64,000 nt of DNA. Origin: Bilabrum cf. latius. Its lineage: Eukaryota > Bigyra: Bicosoecida > Bigyra > Bicosoecida. The notes beneath the pieces were generated by a model, which did no database searches, was not told where the DNA came from, and saw only the letters and a list, made by a program, of their open reading frames with translations. Below are positions 11,882 through 24,954 of the stretch, piece after piece. The DNA lies in NCBI GenBank assembly GCA_965178125.1, contig OZ237736.1, positions 868,001-932,000 on the forward strand, read 5' to 3'. How positions within the stretch are numbered: position 1 is the stretch's first letter; every line of letters begins with the position of its first letter. Made by a program: the position numbers and the translations under genes.

Positions 11882-14800
11882 CTCCCCCGGCACTTCCGAT
11901 GACCCGAGCTCGATGCGGTTTGCCGCCAGCACTGCCACATCTGGCTCGCAATCGTAGTCGTCCTCCACTGCGGGCTCCAAATCTTCTGCAGAAGCTGAGA
12001 CTAGTAGCCTATCGAAGTCACAGTAGGGCATGCAAGCTGGCACTGGTTCACATGCCAGCGCGAGCTCGCAGGCTTCCGCGTTGTCTGGTGAATCTGCCAC
12101 GCAGCGAGCAGGTGCTCAGTCGACGCAGTAGCATCGCGCGAATTCCGGGTGGTCTGACGGGTTCGGTCGTGGGTTTGGTGGGCCCATTGGCTCCCTGGGT
12201 CATGCGGCCTACCAGCCAGGCGTGCTGCCGTCCGGGCAGCCAGGATTCATGCGCCCAAGCGGACAAATCCTTGCGCCGTACGTGTTCAATCCTGCGGCCC
12301 CTGGGGGCTACCCAGTGGACCCGATTGCCCTGCACAACTCGAACGCGTTCTGGAACAGGCTGTCAGGCCCCCCCATGTCACCCACGTACAGTGGCATGTC
12401 GGCATCAGGCGGCTTCTTGCCGGGAATGACGCCACCTGGCTGGCAGTAGCAGTACCGCGGTGCCACGATGTATGCCCCGCCAGGCTAGGGCGTGATGCCG
12501 GGTGCATTCGCCGCGGGAGCAGCGTAGGCAGGTAGCACGTTCCAAGGCCCAGTGGCGCCTGGCTGGTCCACCGTCATCGGTGGCCTGCCTGCGTACCTTC
12601 GACTGAGGGCCGGCCCTGACGGCGAGCCATCAATCGTAGCCCAACGGATGGGCATCAATGGCATGCCGATCGAGGTGGGCAGCTGGACGCTGAGGGACGG
12701 CCAGGTCATGCCTATTGGCGGGTCCGATAACAGTCAGCTGCCTGTCGGTGCGGTTGGCCCCGGACCAGTAGGTACGGCAGTTTCGAGCGGTGGTGCCATG
12801 GGGACGGGGCCTGCCGTCGTGAACGGACAGATCGGCGACGGGTACACTGCGCTTGGCACTGTCAAGGCCTCCAATGTACCACTGGCGTGGCCCGCTGCGC
12901 CTATCCTGACGGCACCAGCACTCAAGCCTAATGCCGTGGCGCCCCCAGTCCCAATTCATCGCACGATTCGCGGGGGTAGCGTGAGCGGGGACACCGGAGA
13001 ATAGAGAGCGGATGGCGTGTTCCAGCCAAGGTCGATGCAGGACTAGTCCAAGCTGGAGTCTCTGCTTTCTCAGCTCATCGTGCATCTTGCGGGATAGGGC
13101 GGCAGTGGCAACAACCAAGGCCAGCAGCAGCCGCAGCAGCAAGCCCAGCAGCCCACCATTGTGGTTGTTGGGGGTCAGGGTACGTCAGCTTCTGGCAGTG
13201 GTTCCGATTCCAATAAGATCTGGGAAGATATCCGGCGCACTATGTAGCAGCAGAAGGAGGAGCAGGAGAAGCGACAGGCGGAAATCCTCCAGCAGCTGAA
13301 TGAGGTTAAGAATGGAGGGCAGCAGTCGCGAGGCTCTTCGAACAAGCTAGACGAGAGCGGGTCGAAGTCGAGCAAGTCGACCGAAGGGAGCGACTCCGAT
13401 TCTTTTAATAGCCAGGTCTCCAATAACTAGAAATTGGGTGGCGGCAGCGTGGATGAGTCTAAGCAGGGAGGCAAAGACGAAGAAGGAGAGGAAGAAAGAG
13501 AAGAAGACGTGAAGGGCGGTGCCAGCGATGGCCCTGGCAGCTCGGTGAAGACCATGATGCCGAATGACAAGCCAGGTAGCCAGAGTGTCCCTGTGGACGC
13601 CATTCCATCCGACACGGTCGTCATGGGGCAGGTCACCGACGGCGTCAAGACGGACCCGCAGGGCCCTTCCAAGGCCAAGCCGAGCCAGGACGCAGGGGGC
13701 GGAGGCATGAAGTTCAGGTCTGAGAGGGGCGGGCCTGGGCCGGGTGGATTGCACCTGGGGCATACGCTTCCTCCCGAATTGGCCGATTTGCCGGACAGCC
13801 CATTCTCATCCAAGCTTGGAACTCGTGGCAGCAGTTTCCGCAGGATGCCAGCATTCAGCATGCTACAGCTGGACGAAGACTCTTAGAAGGGAACAACCCG
13901 GCACGAGGGTGTGCATGGTGAGGGGCCCAGCAGCAGCAGCGATGCAGTGGGCCAGTGGGAAACCACGCATGCCAGCAGCGACGGTCTCTTGCAGAGCCAG
14001 GCAGGCACTGGCAGGCAGAGATTCCGTTCCATCCGAGGCAGGGCAAGCACTCGTGCCTCGGTGCGGTCTGGGGCACAAGCCGGCTCGCGGACTGCCAGCG
14101 CAAGGGCGGGGGCACGCGCAGACTTGGGTGCGGGGGCAGTGGCAGGGACCGGTTCAGTTGCATCGGCGGAGGGAGCACACTCACACACCAAGTTTATTGG
14201 GGGGCTCGTGAATTAGGGACTCGAGGTTGCGAAGGGCGTGGCCGCGCACGTGATTTCTCATGTTGCCTCGCATTTGGCATCCGAGTCGGCTGCTCAGTTC
14301 CTCAACAGCCCGATTTAGGGAGCCACCACGGAGCCTTCAGAGAGGCCTCCCCCCATGCCTCGCGCCCTGATGCCGCAGGAGATTGCCGCTCTACAGGGCC
14401 AGAGCGGGACTATTGACAAGATGACGCGGCTGCTCGCGTCTGAAGGCGGGGATTCTGGCGCTGGTGACGCTGGTGGTGGCGATGCCGAGGAAGCCCAGCG
14501 CAGCAAGACGAATTTGAGGCACGAAGCATTTCGAGTCTTCGGGGACCTCGATGCCCCGGCGGCAGACACAGAGATGTCGCCGCCCATGCCTGTGAAGCCT
14601 GCTCCAGCGGCAGGGGAGGGCGCAGGTGCCGGTGCTGGCAAGCCCCCCATGCCAGTCATGCCGATCGCGGTGCCTGCAGATGCAGGGAAGGAGGGCCGGC
14701 CTGCCGTTGCGGAGGCATTGGGGCACTTGAACCAGGGGCGGGCGACAGGAGAGTATGCGAACATGCGATTCAGTGCAAGGGACATGGCCGGTGGGCCCTT

Positions 14801-14936
14801 CGCGTCGCTGGGGGATCGCGAGTACAGGTATGTGCGCGAGGACGAGAAGGGCGTGTTCCAGCAGCAGCTGGATGAGAACAACAGGCTGATGTTTCCGGGT
14901 GGAGATTCCACTCAAGGCTCAAGTGGGGCTGAATGA
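10022..14936 (+). CDS. Giant low-complexity secreted or surface protein (3 exons)
   Basis: Exons 10022-10163, 10250-10481 and 10568-14936 add to 4743 nt, exactly 1581 codons, ending in TGA. Both introns (86 nt each) have GTAAG donors and ACGCAG or TCGCAG acceptors. The N-terminus (MSVTLHVWLAVCAVAIQSIS) looks like a signal peptide. A charged stretch follows (KQEQAALQSHLAAEMDK), then some 1400 residues rich in Gly, Ser, Ala, Pro and Gln with poly-Ser runs, and an acidic segment (EEGEEEREEDV). About 16 UAGs lie in the frame, many next to CAG codons. No known domain was recognised. It could be a cell-wall or extracellular-matrix protein, but that rests only on the signal peptide and composition. 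Gene model confidence is high because the phase is kept across 4.4 kb. Confidence 0.72.
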
Positions 14937-15209
14937 AAATGCAATTCTCTATATCTCAGCATTATTTTGTTGTAGCGGGAACTGATGGCGCGATGCCACT
15001 GTGATGACGATGTCGAGCCGCTGTTCGTGCATTTTGTGTTCGCTGATCCAAAGCTGTATTGCACGACTCAAAACAGATAGTTGCACATCGGCAATATGCT
15101 TGAGGCAGTGTCAGAATGAGAGAGTGTGCTGCGTTCTATAGAGCCTTTCAGTAAAGGTGCTAGGCGTGTCTGTTGCACATCATCGCCGCGTACTGGACCT
15201 GGTCGCTGC

Positions 15210-18200
15210 ATGGTGGCATCAGAAGCGAATGACCCGCTTAGCAAGAATCCAAGTATTGATTTACAGGACATGTGCCTGTACTGTAGGCCAGATTGCCTGC
15301 TGTGGGGAAGAGGTGCCGGGCAGAGACACATCTCCTCAGAGATCCAAGAAGTAAGATCCGAAGAGATTGTGAGAGCTGCATCCGAGTATCAGGACCACGA
15401 GCACTCCTTTTCTCGTAAATCTCCGCTTTGCGCAGATTTTGCCGGGCTTGCGGGCGAATGGATTGAAATGCCACTCTGAATCTTGGACGGCAGTGACGGT
15501 CGATTTATTGTCGTGTTCCTTGTTCGAAAGCTAGAATGACCCGATAATAAACTTGTAGCTATCATTTGAATTGTGGTCTTGCGTCCGATTGTCTTGGCTT
15601 GGCTTGGATACTTGTCGGCAGCTGCTGGCAACGCTGCAGCAACTGCAACCCGGCGAGCTTCGCAAGTATGAGTCGATTCGGCTTATTTAGCAGCTAGGTG
15701 GTGATAAGTCTTAGTCGGAGCTAGTGATATAGAAATCGCACGAGTGGATTGCAGCTTTTGCGGAGCGTCTCGACAGTGCGATTCAGACGTGCTCAGCGCG
15801 GGCGACTGCAAGCTGTGAGCTGCAGGCCCGTGGTGTCATCTGCGGCGGATCTTCTGCAGACTGGGCCAATGCAGCTGCAGTATGGCATCTAGGGCCCAAG
15901 TCGGACACCACGCAGCAGCCACGTCCTGGATTCCGGTCAGCAATCGGTGTCTCCGACAGGCCTCTGCCTCCTGTTGTGCCGGGCTTGCACCACGTTCTTC
16001 AAGATATCTTGCTTGCAGACGATGGCCAAACCGTCTCGGTTCGTGATCCATCACCTGCCTATGGTAGCGGATCTAGCCGTGCTGCAGCATCTGCAGGTCA
16101 CCCAGGTCAATCGCTGCCAAAGGATCGAAGGCACCGTGTGCAAGTCAGCGAGGGTCTTGTTGAGGTCATTCGGATTGCTGCCCAGGAGCCTCCCAGGGAT
16201 GGGTTTGCATTCACTGGAGACGGCGTGGGAGGTAGAGACTGCGCTGCTGCTGGCAGGCTATTTGCGATCTGGGTTGCGCCCTCTGGGCCGACTGGATCGA
16301 ACGCACCGTTTGCAGCCTTAGGCAGTGGAGGACAGCACCTAGGCGGCGGCGGGTCGATCCGAAGCAGCGAGACGCGAGGCAAGCAGGGCTCACCTGCAGC
16401 TCGCGAGCCGTTCAAACCCCCCGATGGTGTGCTTCCGCGTCGCTATAGGGAATTCCTGGTGCGATGGGGCAAGGCGTGGCGAGCTATCGCGAAGGGGCCA
16501 GGCCAGCGCGTGGGGGCTGGTCCAGGCCGGACAGACAAGCCAGACCTGCCGTGGGTATACAACGGTGCACAATGCCTGGCTGCAGCGGTGCAGGCATCGG
16601 CCCACCCCCAGCTAGGGTCACTTCTGTCGACCTACAAACAGGTGGCCTCCGGGCCAGCACTCCCTCGTGAACCCAGCCGGTCCGATGCTACTGTCAATCC
16701 TGCGGGGTATGGCGGTATGAGAGCAACCCGCGTTTCGACAGCATACGGCGGCATCAAGGATGCAACCACGTCGTCTATCCCCAGTGTCCGCGCCGGGGAG
16801 CACGCCAGCTGGGTTCGATGCGTGGACATTGCGAGAGTATGCATCCTGTGGCTCTGTGGAGGTGTGTACGTAGACACAGATGCAGAGCCTGGGCCAGATG
16901 CAGCCCGGATACCCCATTGGTTGATCGAGCCCATGGATGCATGCACCGAAGAATCTGCTGTCGCGCGGGGCCATTCTGTCGATAGTGAGCAGCCTGATGC
17001 CCAAGTCTAGCCTGGTATAGGCCGCGCAGGTATGCCAGAGCGGCCTGGTTGTCGAGCTTCACGATCGTTTGACCAGCTTCATCCCATTGCAGTGCTACCT
17101 GCTGATCCAGAAGGAATCGTTCACAACTGTTGGATGGCGGCGGGGACGCCGGGCCTGCCCATACTCGGGGCAATCTTGAGATCCACGTCGTGGACAGCCG
17201 CTGCCGAAGGCTCCCCAATGGAAGCCACTGGCCCGGTGCTTCTATCCGCCGTGATGAATATGGTGCATAGCTAGTCTATGGACCTACCAAATGTATTGCC
17301 TGTCCGGTCGGGCTAGCCGGCAGGTGGCGCACCTAGTGCTAGTATGCTTCCTGAAGGTGCAGGTAGCCAAAGTCTGAAAGGGACGGCGGCAGGTACACTG
17401 CCACTGCCGCCCGTGCACAGTTACATGGTTGCCTAGAGCTTGGGTGTGGGCGGCTATTCAGTACCTGGAGTGTTTAGCGAGCCTCTTGAAGCGCACAACG
17501 ACGGCACGTTCCGCTTGCTGCAGCCAGCAGTTGCAACAATGTTGAACAATGTGTGGCGAAGATGCGAGCAGGTTGGATCATCTAGGCAAAGGCTTTTAGC
17601 AGAGATGAAGCGGGGATACCTTGGTACGAGAAACACCATTCCAGAGCCATTCTGGAGCTTGCTCGCGGTCTCAGGCGGACAAGAGGGTGGCGTTAGCGGG
17701 ATTCCCGAAAGGGAACGGCTGCAGACTGGACCCATGTCCGAGCTTGTAGGTCCTTACGGCCTCGCCCCAGCTGATCGTGGCAAGCTACCATTCGGCCACA
17801 CCGTATTTGTGCTGCCGGGTCAATGCATATTTGGCAATCATTGGCGCGAGACTCGCCCGTTCGATGCCAGGGAGGATGCTTCCAATAGCCCCAAGCACCG
17901 CTCAGCAGCGCCGTCGGACAGTAGGCCGAGCCAGGCGCACGGTCACTCGGGCACAGCATCGGTGGCAAGCATCGCGTTACACCAGTGGGACCAGACGTGG
18001 GTCACGAGGGGCGGAGATGGCTCGTTTGATGGAGCCTAGGCGGCAATCGACCAGCTGGCAGCCGCGCTGGATGCAGCCTTAGCTGTCAACTCAGCTGCAC
18101 CTCGTATTCAAACTGCAGCCACCAGGAGATCGACAGGATCAGTAGCTAGTTTTCCATCCGAACGGCTCCATCTGGCGCTGTTGGGAGTCTCTCAGCCAAG

Positions 18201-20484
18201 CTGTGACCTCGTGGAGCAGCATGAACTTGCCATCAGCAATGCTATGACTCAGCTGGTCGGCAAGTCGAAGTTCATGAAATCACGACGGACGCAACATCAG
18301 AGACACATGCTGCCCGGTGCAGCAGGCTCTGATCGCGCGGCGGTGGATCTGCCTTCCATTGCGCCGTTCTTGCCTCCCGTACACAGAAGCCCAACGCTCT
18401 CTCCAAAACGATCGGAGCTGCCTGACACGGACCAGGATCTAGCTACAGCTGTCTGGTCCGCAAAATCGGGGGGTGTAGAGAGCGGCGAAAGGACCGATTC
18501 GGAGGGCCCTAGGCCGGTGCAGGACAGCAATAGTCCTTTCAATTGCAATATAGGAATGCAATTACCTCCTGCACATCAAGAAATGGACGCCCAGCAATTT
18601 TATGACCAGGAGGTGGCATGGGATAGCGATGCTTCTTTCGGCGTGCAAAATGCAGTACTTGAAGCCATCGGCAAGTCAGCAAAGTCGAGTACAAGTCGCG
18701 CACACCGGCGCTGGGCCGTGCGGAATCTGCTGCACAAGCATGACCTGAAGCATATCGAGGCCTAGTCCAGGCCGAAAGCTGCCGATGCCGACTTCACAGT
18801 CCTGTCGCTTGCGAGCAGGATTTAGCAGATGGCTAAAGCGCAGGCATTGAGCTACGGATCGTACGACTGGGGTGTGATCGGCATACCACGAGGATCTAGG
18901 CTTGGATACAAGTCGCACCGCCCGCTTAGGACGCGCGCCAGAAGCAGCACTGCAATCCCACTCTCTCAACAGGGACGTCTTTAGCAAAAGGTTCCGGTCA
19001 AGCCGAGCTCCGCTGATTGTCTCCTACAGACAAAAAGTGGGACAGCCGGCTGTTCGGGCGAGAACGAACATATCTCGAAAGCTCCGCGCACAGTTGCGTC
19101 CAGCAGTCTAGCCACCAGCAACAGAGCACTATCAGCGCATCCGCGCCGTGGCCAGGACGCAAGACGGACGCCCTTGTCTTCTGGATAGCCTGTTGGCTCC
19201 GCAGATGCAAGGTCAACTCCAGCTGCAGCACCCGAGGAGACCAACTCATCGTCTGTCGTTGCTGTGCCGATGGTTCCTGGCTTACGTCCTCGGAAGAGTC
19301 CAGGTCGACGGACACTGCTGCGTGGCGTTGGCCGCACTGCCACAGGCCGTGCTGTTCACGGGTCGACGGTCGGACCGAGCCCACGAGCATCACGCAGTAA
19401 AGCTGCGGTGCTGCGCGCTTCAATTGCAATGGAAAACGATAGTGATGATCGAGGAGGCGCCGTGGCTGATTCGTATGCTTCGCGGGGGGACCTGTATATG
19501 CATGAAGTGATCGATTCCATGCGTAATGAGCCACAGAGAAGAGGAGTCTCTGTGAACGTACCGTCAGGTATGATGGAGACCATGCGTGGCAGACTGGAGG
19601 AGGTGAAAAACTCGCCTCCTAACGATGGAGGCGTGCTGGCTTGGAACCGCAGCAAGCGCATGCTAGCAGCCATAGACTCTGCCGTCGACAGGCACAGCGA
19701 ATGGGTGCACTTTGAGTCCATTGAAGACGCCGATGCGATGTGCAGGCTGCTCGGCCTGCATGAGGAAGGGGAGACACCGGAAGCATCGCACAAAAGGCAG
19801 CGACCACGATCCGAAGATGAGAGATATCATCGTATCGACTCTGCGCTATCAGCGGTCACAGGTGTGGGCTGGACTGGACGAGATTCGTGGAGTGCTCCCG
19901 GTGATGGCCAAGTTGTAGGTGCAGCTGGTTACGGCGGAGCTTTGAGACTTGCTTATGATGGCTATGGAGGAACCATTAACGTTGGGGTCGGCACTTCGGA
20001 TGTTGCAGCCCTACACAGAGCCGTGTCAGTCGTGCAGTCCCCGCAATCTAGCGCGAACGCTGCATTCGCAGGGCAAAACGACGGCTTCTCGCCTGGGTTC
20101 GAGGTCATCCAACAGCAGGGCAGTGAGATCATGCTACAAGAGATTCCTGCAGCGGGTAACGGGTCCCGCCCCTCTGGCAAGCCGGAGGCGCTCGCTACGA
20201 AGGGGCCTCCGCGTGGCATGACCAGGCTTGAGCAAGCCGCCAGGCAACGAATCGAGCAGAGCGAGCATGTTGGCAGTGGTGCAGTGGGTACGCTGCTACG
20301 CCGAGCCGCGAGAGCGTTGCTTGCAATGCACAGGGCTGGTACCACTGGGAGCCCTGTAGCGGCTCGTTTAGCCGTTTCCAGTGCGAGGGTATTGCAAGTC
20401 ATGTCGAATTCGGCAGCCCCGATGGCCGTGAGGGTCAGGGTATTGCTACAGAAGCTGCGGGCTCACGCACTAGTCGCGGACTAA
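15210..20484 (+). CDS. Giant protein with GT32-like DXD glycosyltransferase domain
   Basis: Exons 15210-15350 and 15436-20484 (85-nt intron, GTAAG...TGCGCAG, phase 0) encode 1729 residues ending in TAA, with about 14 UAGs. Around residues 500-530 the sequence DIARVCILWLCGGVYVDTD matches the DXD sugar-nucleotide motif of the Och1-type glycosyltransferases (GT32; Gly_transf_sug). Downstream TGPVLLSAV and, near residue 890, LHQWDQTWV resemble the later family motifs (TGP and H-H-x-x-x-S-W). The domain is spread over about 400 residues because of Gly/Ser-rich insertions. The C-terminal half (about 830 residues) is unrecognised and low in complexity. No signal peptide or membrane anchor is clear at the N-terminus, which is odd for a Golgi enzyme. 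The family call is tentative. Confidence 0.68.
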
Positions 20485-20612
20485 GATGCTGAAGGTGATG
20501 GGTGGGGGCCAAGCTGAGGGTATTGAGTGCCTGAGTGAACAATACTTCGCTAAAACACGAATTGGTACAGTGTCACTGTTCATCGCCTCCTACGGGGTAT
20601 TGCAAAACCCGT

Positions 20613-23600
20613 TCATTCCTCAAAAACCTTCTCGGCGATCCACTCGCCGGAGGCAGCCTCGATCCCCTCACGGCGCAGCAGATCACTCGACGACACCACC
20701 CCTTCCCTGGCGTTGCCCGCCTGCATGGCACTGTCGATCGCGTCAGCCAGCTGTTTCATGTCCGTCATGCTGGCAGAGAGCACCTCATCCCGCTGCTGCT
20801 GCACCATCTCCTGCGTGGTGCCAGTCATCCATCGGCGCAGCGCCCTCGATCCCTTGCTGGCGGGTGAGGACGGCGAGTCCAGCGAACCAACCACTGAGAT
20901 GATGGCTTTGTCCACGTCATCCTGGCTCACACCACGCAGGTAGTCGGTAGACTTGCTGAAGGCATCGAACGTGGACTTGATGTTGGGGTCTCTGTACGAG
21001 GAGAAGCCGATCATCCCCTTGAACTGGTCAAAGCCCATTCCCGCACCGTACGCGTTGCCAAGCACTCGCACCTGGTCCCAGATCCAGTTGGAACTTGCCA
21101 AAGAGCAGCCTACCATAGCTGCACCCATGCGCAGGTCCTTGACGCCACCGCTCCCATCCAAAGGCAGCGGTACCTGCCGGACGGCGTAGTTCACCTAGGT
21201 GGGAACGAGCACAGCTGCTTTGGAGCCCTGCGCAACAGCAGCGGAGGTCCCATTGAGCAGACTTGCCCCAATCACCTCCAGCCGATCGCTCGCCACTACA
21301 CCACCACTCCGGACAACCGACCCGAACGCACCCGCAACGACAGCTCCATCTCCCGAAGCAGCGTGCTCAGGCGAGACCGGCAGTGCTTCAAGCACCCCTC
21401 GCATGGCACCTGCAGCAGCATCGATGCCCTCCTTCTCGGACGTAACAAGAGCGCACGTTCCCTGTCTGGTCAAAATCAGAGAGCGCAGCGACTGGAGGTC
21501 AGCGAGCAGCGCGGCCCACGCTTGCTCTTTGTCTGTTCCTCGCAATCCAGCGAGCTGCTTCCGAAGCCAGCGCAGGTATGGCAGGCCACCCGACGCGATA
21601 CCGAACGCGCCCTCAGCGCTCAGACCACCAGCAACGTAAGACTGTGCCAACGCTGCGGACCCAGCTGCGCCTGACGCTCTGGCGCTCTCGCTCTGGGCGA
21701 GGATTTCTCGCACCCGCGTCTGCTGGTCCAGGTTGGGGTCCAGCAGCAACTCGGTGAGGATCTCGCGGAGGGCTGGCAGCTGGTCGTGCAGGGCTGAGCC
21801 AGAGACCGTCAGCTTGGCATGGATCTGCCCACGGGAGCCGGGCACCGCCGAGGCCGACGCGCTGGCCGACACACCACCAGTTTCGGCCCCAATGCGGTGC
21901 TGCATCTCGATCTCGTTCATCTTCGAGGTACCGAGGCTGGTGATGCAACGCGAGAGCACTCGAAGGGCGGGGAGCTGCGACACGGGGATGTGACCCAGGT
22001 CAAAGACAAGCCCCGCATAGCTGATCCCGTTCGTGGGCTGCTCCACAGCAACCATGTGCTCGGCGTCAATAGCCAAGCCATCTTCCTGGCTGCCACTTGC
22101 ACCAAGGGCGGTGGTAGTCCATGGAGTGAACTTGGCGGTCTTCTCCATGTCCTTGACCTCGAGCCGAGGAATCGTCGCTAGGTCCTCAGGGCTGTCGGGC
22201 TCGAGCTGCCTGGCCCGCAGCGCTTCAGCTTGCGCCGCGAGGCTGGCGCGTTCATCTTCGGGCAGTGCGGCGGTTGCCTTAGCCACATTCTTGCCCTCAA
22301 GCTTGGCAAGCTCCGATGCCATTGCGGGGTCAGGTGACATGCGGACAGTGCACCGGTGCTTGTTGTCCAGCAGGTGCTTTCGGATGAGAGATTGGAAGAA
22401 ATCGGGCTCGTTCTCCACCCTGCGAACAGTAGAAGGACAGCAGTCGATAGAATCACACATCAATGGATGTCTTCTTTGACCGGCGGAAGAATATAACTCC
22501 GATCAGTGTGTGATAAACGATGCATTCCCTCACTTTGTGGTCAGCTCAGCCACCACGTCCTCGTACCGCATCTCATCTACGGGGTCCCGCCCGTATAGCC
22601 AGCTCCCAGCCATGCCGAGGAACAGAGTCAAGCCCCTGCGAAAAAGGAAGAAAAGGGAAGGTCAGAGGATCGTACAGTGCGGGTATCAAGTTTGTTCGCA
22701 CGATCCCCGGCTGTTCATGCAAAGGGAGGGTGGAGCACGGGGTCGCGCTGCAAGCAGACGGGACGGACTCCACTGGTCTCTCACTTGGGATTGCCACCCG
22801 CACCGAATTCGCGCAAGTTGAAGTTGAGGGTGTTCATCTCCGCCTTGAGGTGATTCTCATCGAACCCAGTCTCAGCGATGCGAGCTAGTGTATCCATCAC
22901 GATGCTTCGCACCTTGGCGGCATCGTCTGCGGTGCGCAGGCCTTTGAGACCAGCACCGAACATGCTCTGTCTCGAGTAGCTGCTTAGGCCCCCACCGGTG
23001 ACAGACGTCCCCAGCCCGCTATCAACGAGCGCCTTGAACAAAGGTGACGTCTGCCTGCCCATCAGCAGGCTAGAGAGCAGCATCAGCCCCACCCGCTCCA
23101 CTGGGGCAAGGTAGGTCGAAGGAGACTCTGCAGGGTCCGTGCCTCCGTCCTGGAGCGCCCAGCACACCGTTGAGTACAGGCCGTGCCCCCCCGGCAGAGC
23201 GCCCTCGCCTTCGTCACCCGCCCCCTCGATCGCTTCCACCTCGCTGGGCTCGCAGGGATATGTCGTGAAGTACTCCTTCTCTCCATCCCCGGCCTCGGCC
23301 AGCAGGGGCCCAGCAAACTGTTCCCAGTCCTTTGCGGTGTACTCCGTGGTGCGACCGTCCTCCGGCACAGGCACAGGCTCCATGGCTCGCAGGGCTGGGG
23401 TCAGATCGACTAGCTTCTCGCCAGCGGAAGCGGCCGTGTTTCCAGAGGCAGGTGACTGAGGGAACGGACTGCCCACCACGCCCTGAGGATACACCGCGGG
23501 CCCGATGTGCTTCCCGTGGCTGGCTGCCTCCTGCCTCGACCTCGCCTCCTCGTCCTCCGCCCACCTGCACTGCTGTGCCTCCGTGAGGTACCTGTGCGCC

Positions 23601-24442
23601 AGCTTCAATCGATCTTCAGGGTTGTCGTCACCCCAGAAGAAGAGCCTCGCGTTCGAGGGGCGGTACCAGCGGCGGTGGAACGCGGAGAACTTTTCAAAGT
23701 CGAGCGTGGGGATGGCCAGGGGGTCCCCGCCGCTGGACACGCCGTACGTGTGGCCCGCAAAAAGCGACTCGGAGCAAGCGTATCCGTGGAGGCTGTCGGG
23801 ACTCGAGTAGACTCCCTTCATCTCGTTGAAGACCACGCCAGAGTAGTGGAGCTGGCTGCTGCTGCTGTCGCTGCCTGGGCCTGCAGCCTCAGCTGCGATG
23901 GGGGCACCCGTCTCTGCGCCATTGCTTGCAGAGCTCTCAAACCTCCAGCCCTCTTGTTGCAGCACGTGCGGCCCCAGCCGAGGGAAGAAGACAGCGTCGA
24001 GGTACACGCCCACGAGGTTGTAGAAGTCTCGCGTGTTCATGGACGCGACAGGGTATACCGTTCGATCAGGATACGTCATGGCGTTCAAAAATGTCTGCAA
24101 CGAGCCGCGGAGAAGCTCAGCAAAGGGCTCCTTAATCGGATAGTTCCTGCTGCCGCACAGGACGCTGTGCTCAAGCACGTGCGCGATCCCTGACGAGTCC
24201 TCCGGCGGGGTAGCGAACGCAACTCCAAACACCTTTTCGTCGCCACCAGCTTCAGATGGAACCTGTACGGACATAATCTCGGCCCCAGTAGATTTGTGCT
24301 TCAAAAGGACCGTGTGGGCTTTGTGCTCGCGAACAGTAGTATTCTGCATGATCTCGAACTCTTCCATCACAACAGGATCCACACCGTCAAATGCACTGGC
24401 TGATACGGAATGCTGATCCTATTTTGGCGCTGCAGACGACAT
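20613..24442 (-). CDS. PREP: Presequence protease-like M16C metalloprotease (3 exons)
   Basis: Zinc metallopeptidase of the PreP/PITRM1/Cym1 group, which degrades cleaved targeting peptides in mitochondria or plastids. Exons 24442-22785, 22635-22534 and 22419-20613 give 3567 nt, 1188 residues, stop TGA; introns of 149 and 114 nt have GTGAG donors and TCGCAG acceptors. The inverted zinc motif HVLEH lies at residues 88-92, followed by SVLCGSRNYP as in the family. One UAG lies at codon 8; a second (21195-21197) gives VPT-Q-VNYA, where relatives have VPTQVNYV. A downstream segment (DPNIKSTFDAFSKSTDYLRG) also aligns. The N-terminus (MSSAAPKQDQHS) is short and not an obvious mitochondrial presequence, so location is uncertain. 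Length is slightly above the usual 1000-1080. Confidence 0.94.
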
Positions 24443-24747
24443 GAAACCTCTCTCTAGGCTTCCAGGAGCACTTCGTGACGTCGGTGGCCCACCACGCCGA
24501 AACAACCCTCTGGTACTGCATACTTGCAGCTTCCTCAAACTCCGTTTGGCAGAGCGCCCAAATGCTCCATGCAAGGAACGCTACAGCCGGCAAATGCTGC
24601 GGGCACTCATGATTGGGGGCAAAGTAGTGCAGTTGACGTGGATGTGCAGTAAACAACTTTTCCTTCTGAAAATGCACGCAATAAGCCCGAAACGCGCGGC
24701 GACGAAAAGGTTCCGCATCAGCTGTCTGGCCACCACTTCAAGGAATC
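24443..24747. other. Intergenic region containing the first copy of a duplicated segment
   Basis: 305 bp upstream of the presequence protease. No gene is seen in the first 240 bp. The rest belongs to the repeat described at 24685-24773. Confidence 0.45.
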
Positions 24748-24773
24748 ATGCCTAGAGCAAGACGCGTTTTTTT
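24685..24773 (+). repeat. Dispersed repeat, copy 1 of 2
   Basis: A 40-nt block beginning GCCCGAAACGCGCGGCGACG is identical to the block at 30168-30207. After a short divergent stretch the copies match again in AGAGCAAGACGCGTTTTTT. The copies lie 5.5 kb apart in the same orientation. In each the second half carries an ATG followed by codons for RARRVF. Confidence 0.85.
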
Positions 24774-24954
24774 CCTGCCTGTCTCTCTACTAGGCCTGCT
24801 CTCTACGCTCACTTCTCTACTAGTATTCCAAACGTGGCCGCGTCCCAAGGCAGAGGTTAAGTGGTACGCCACCTGGATCTAGCCGCGCGATCCTCAAGCT
24901 CACATGATCAACCAATACGGTACAGCTCTCGCCCCAGGCCAAAACTTGCCATGA
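24748..24954 (+). CDS. Possible small membrane protein
   Basis: A 68-codon frame that starts at the ATG inside the repeat copy and ends in TGA, with one UAG. It encodes MPRARRVF followed by a hydrophobic stretch (LPVSLLGLLSTLTSLLVF) that could be a signal anchor. Its 3' end overlaps the convergent ELW-repeat gene by about 47 bp. Expression would depend on the duplicated promoter. It may equally be chance or a decayed fragment. Confidence 0.25.

Noticed and set aside
15973-17010. Start of the GT32-like gene at the GTG near 15976
   Set aside because: The frame is open further upstream and joins a 141-nt first exon with ATG at 15210 through a clean GTAAG...GCGCAG intron.
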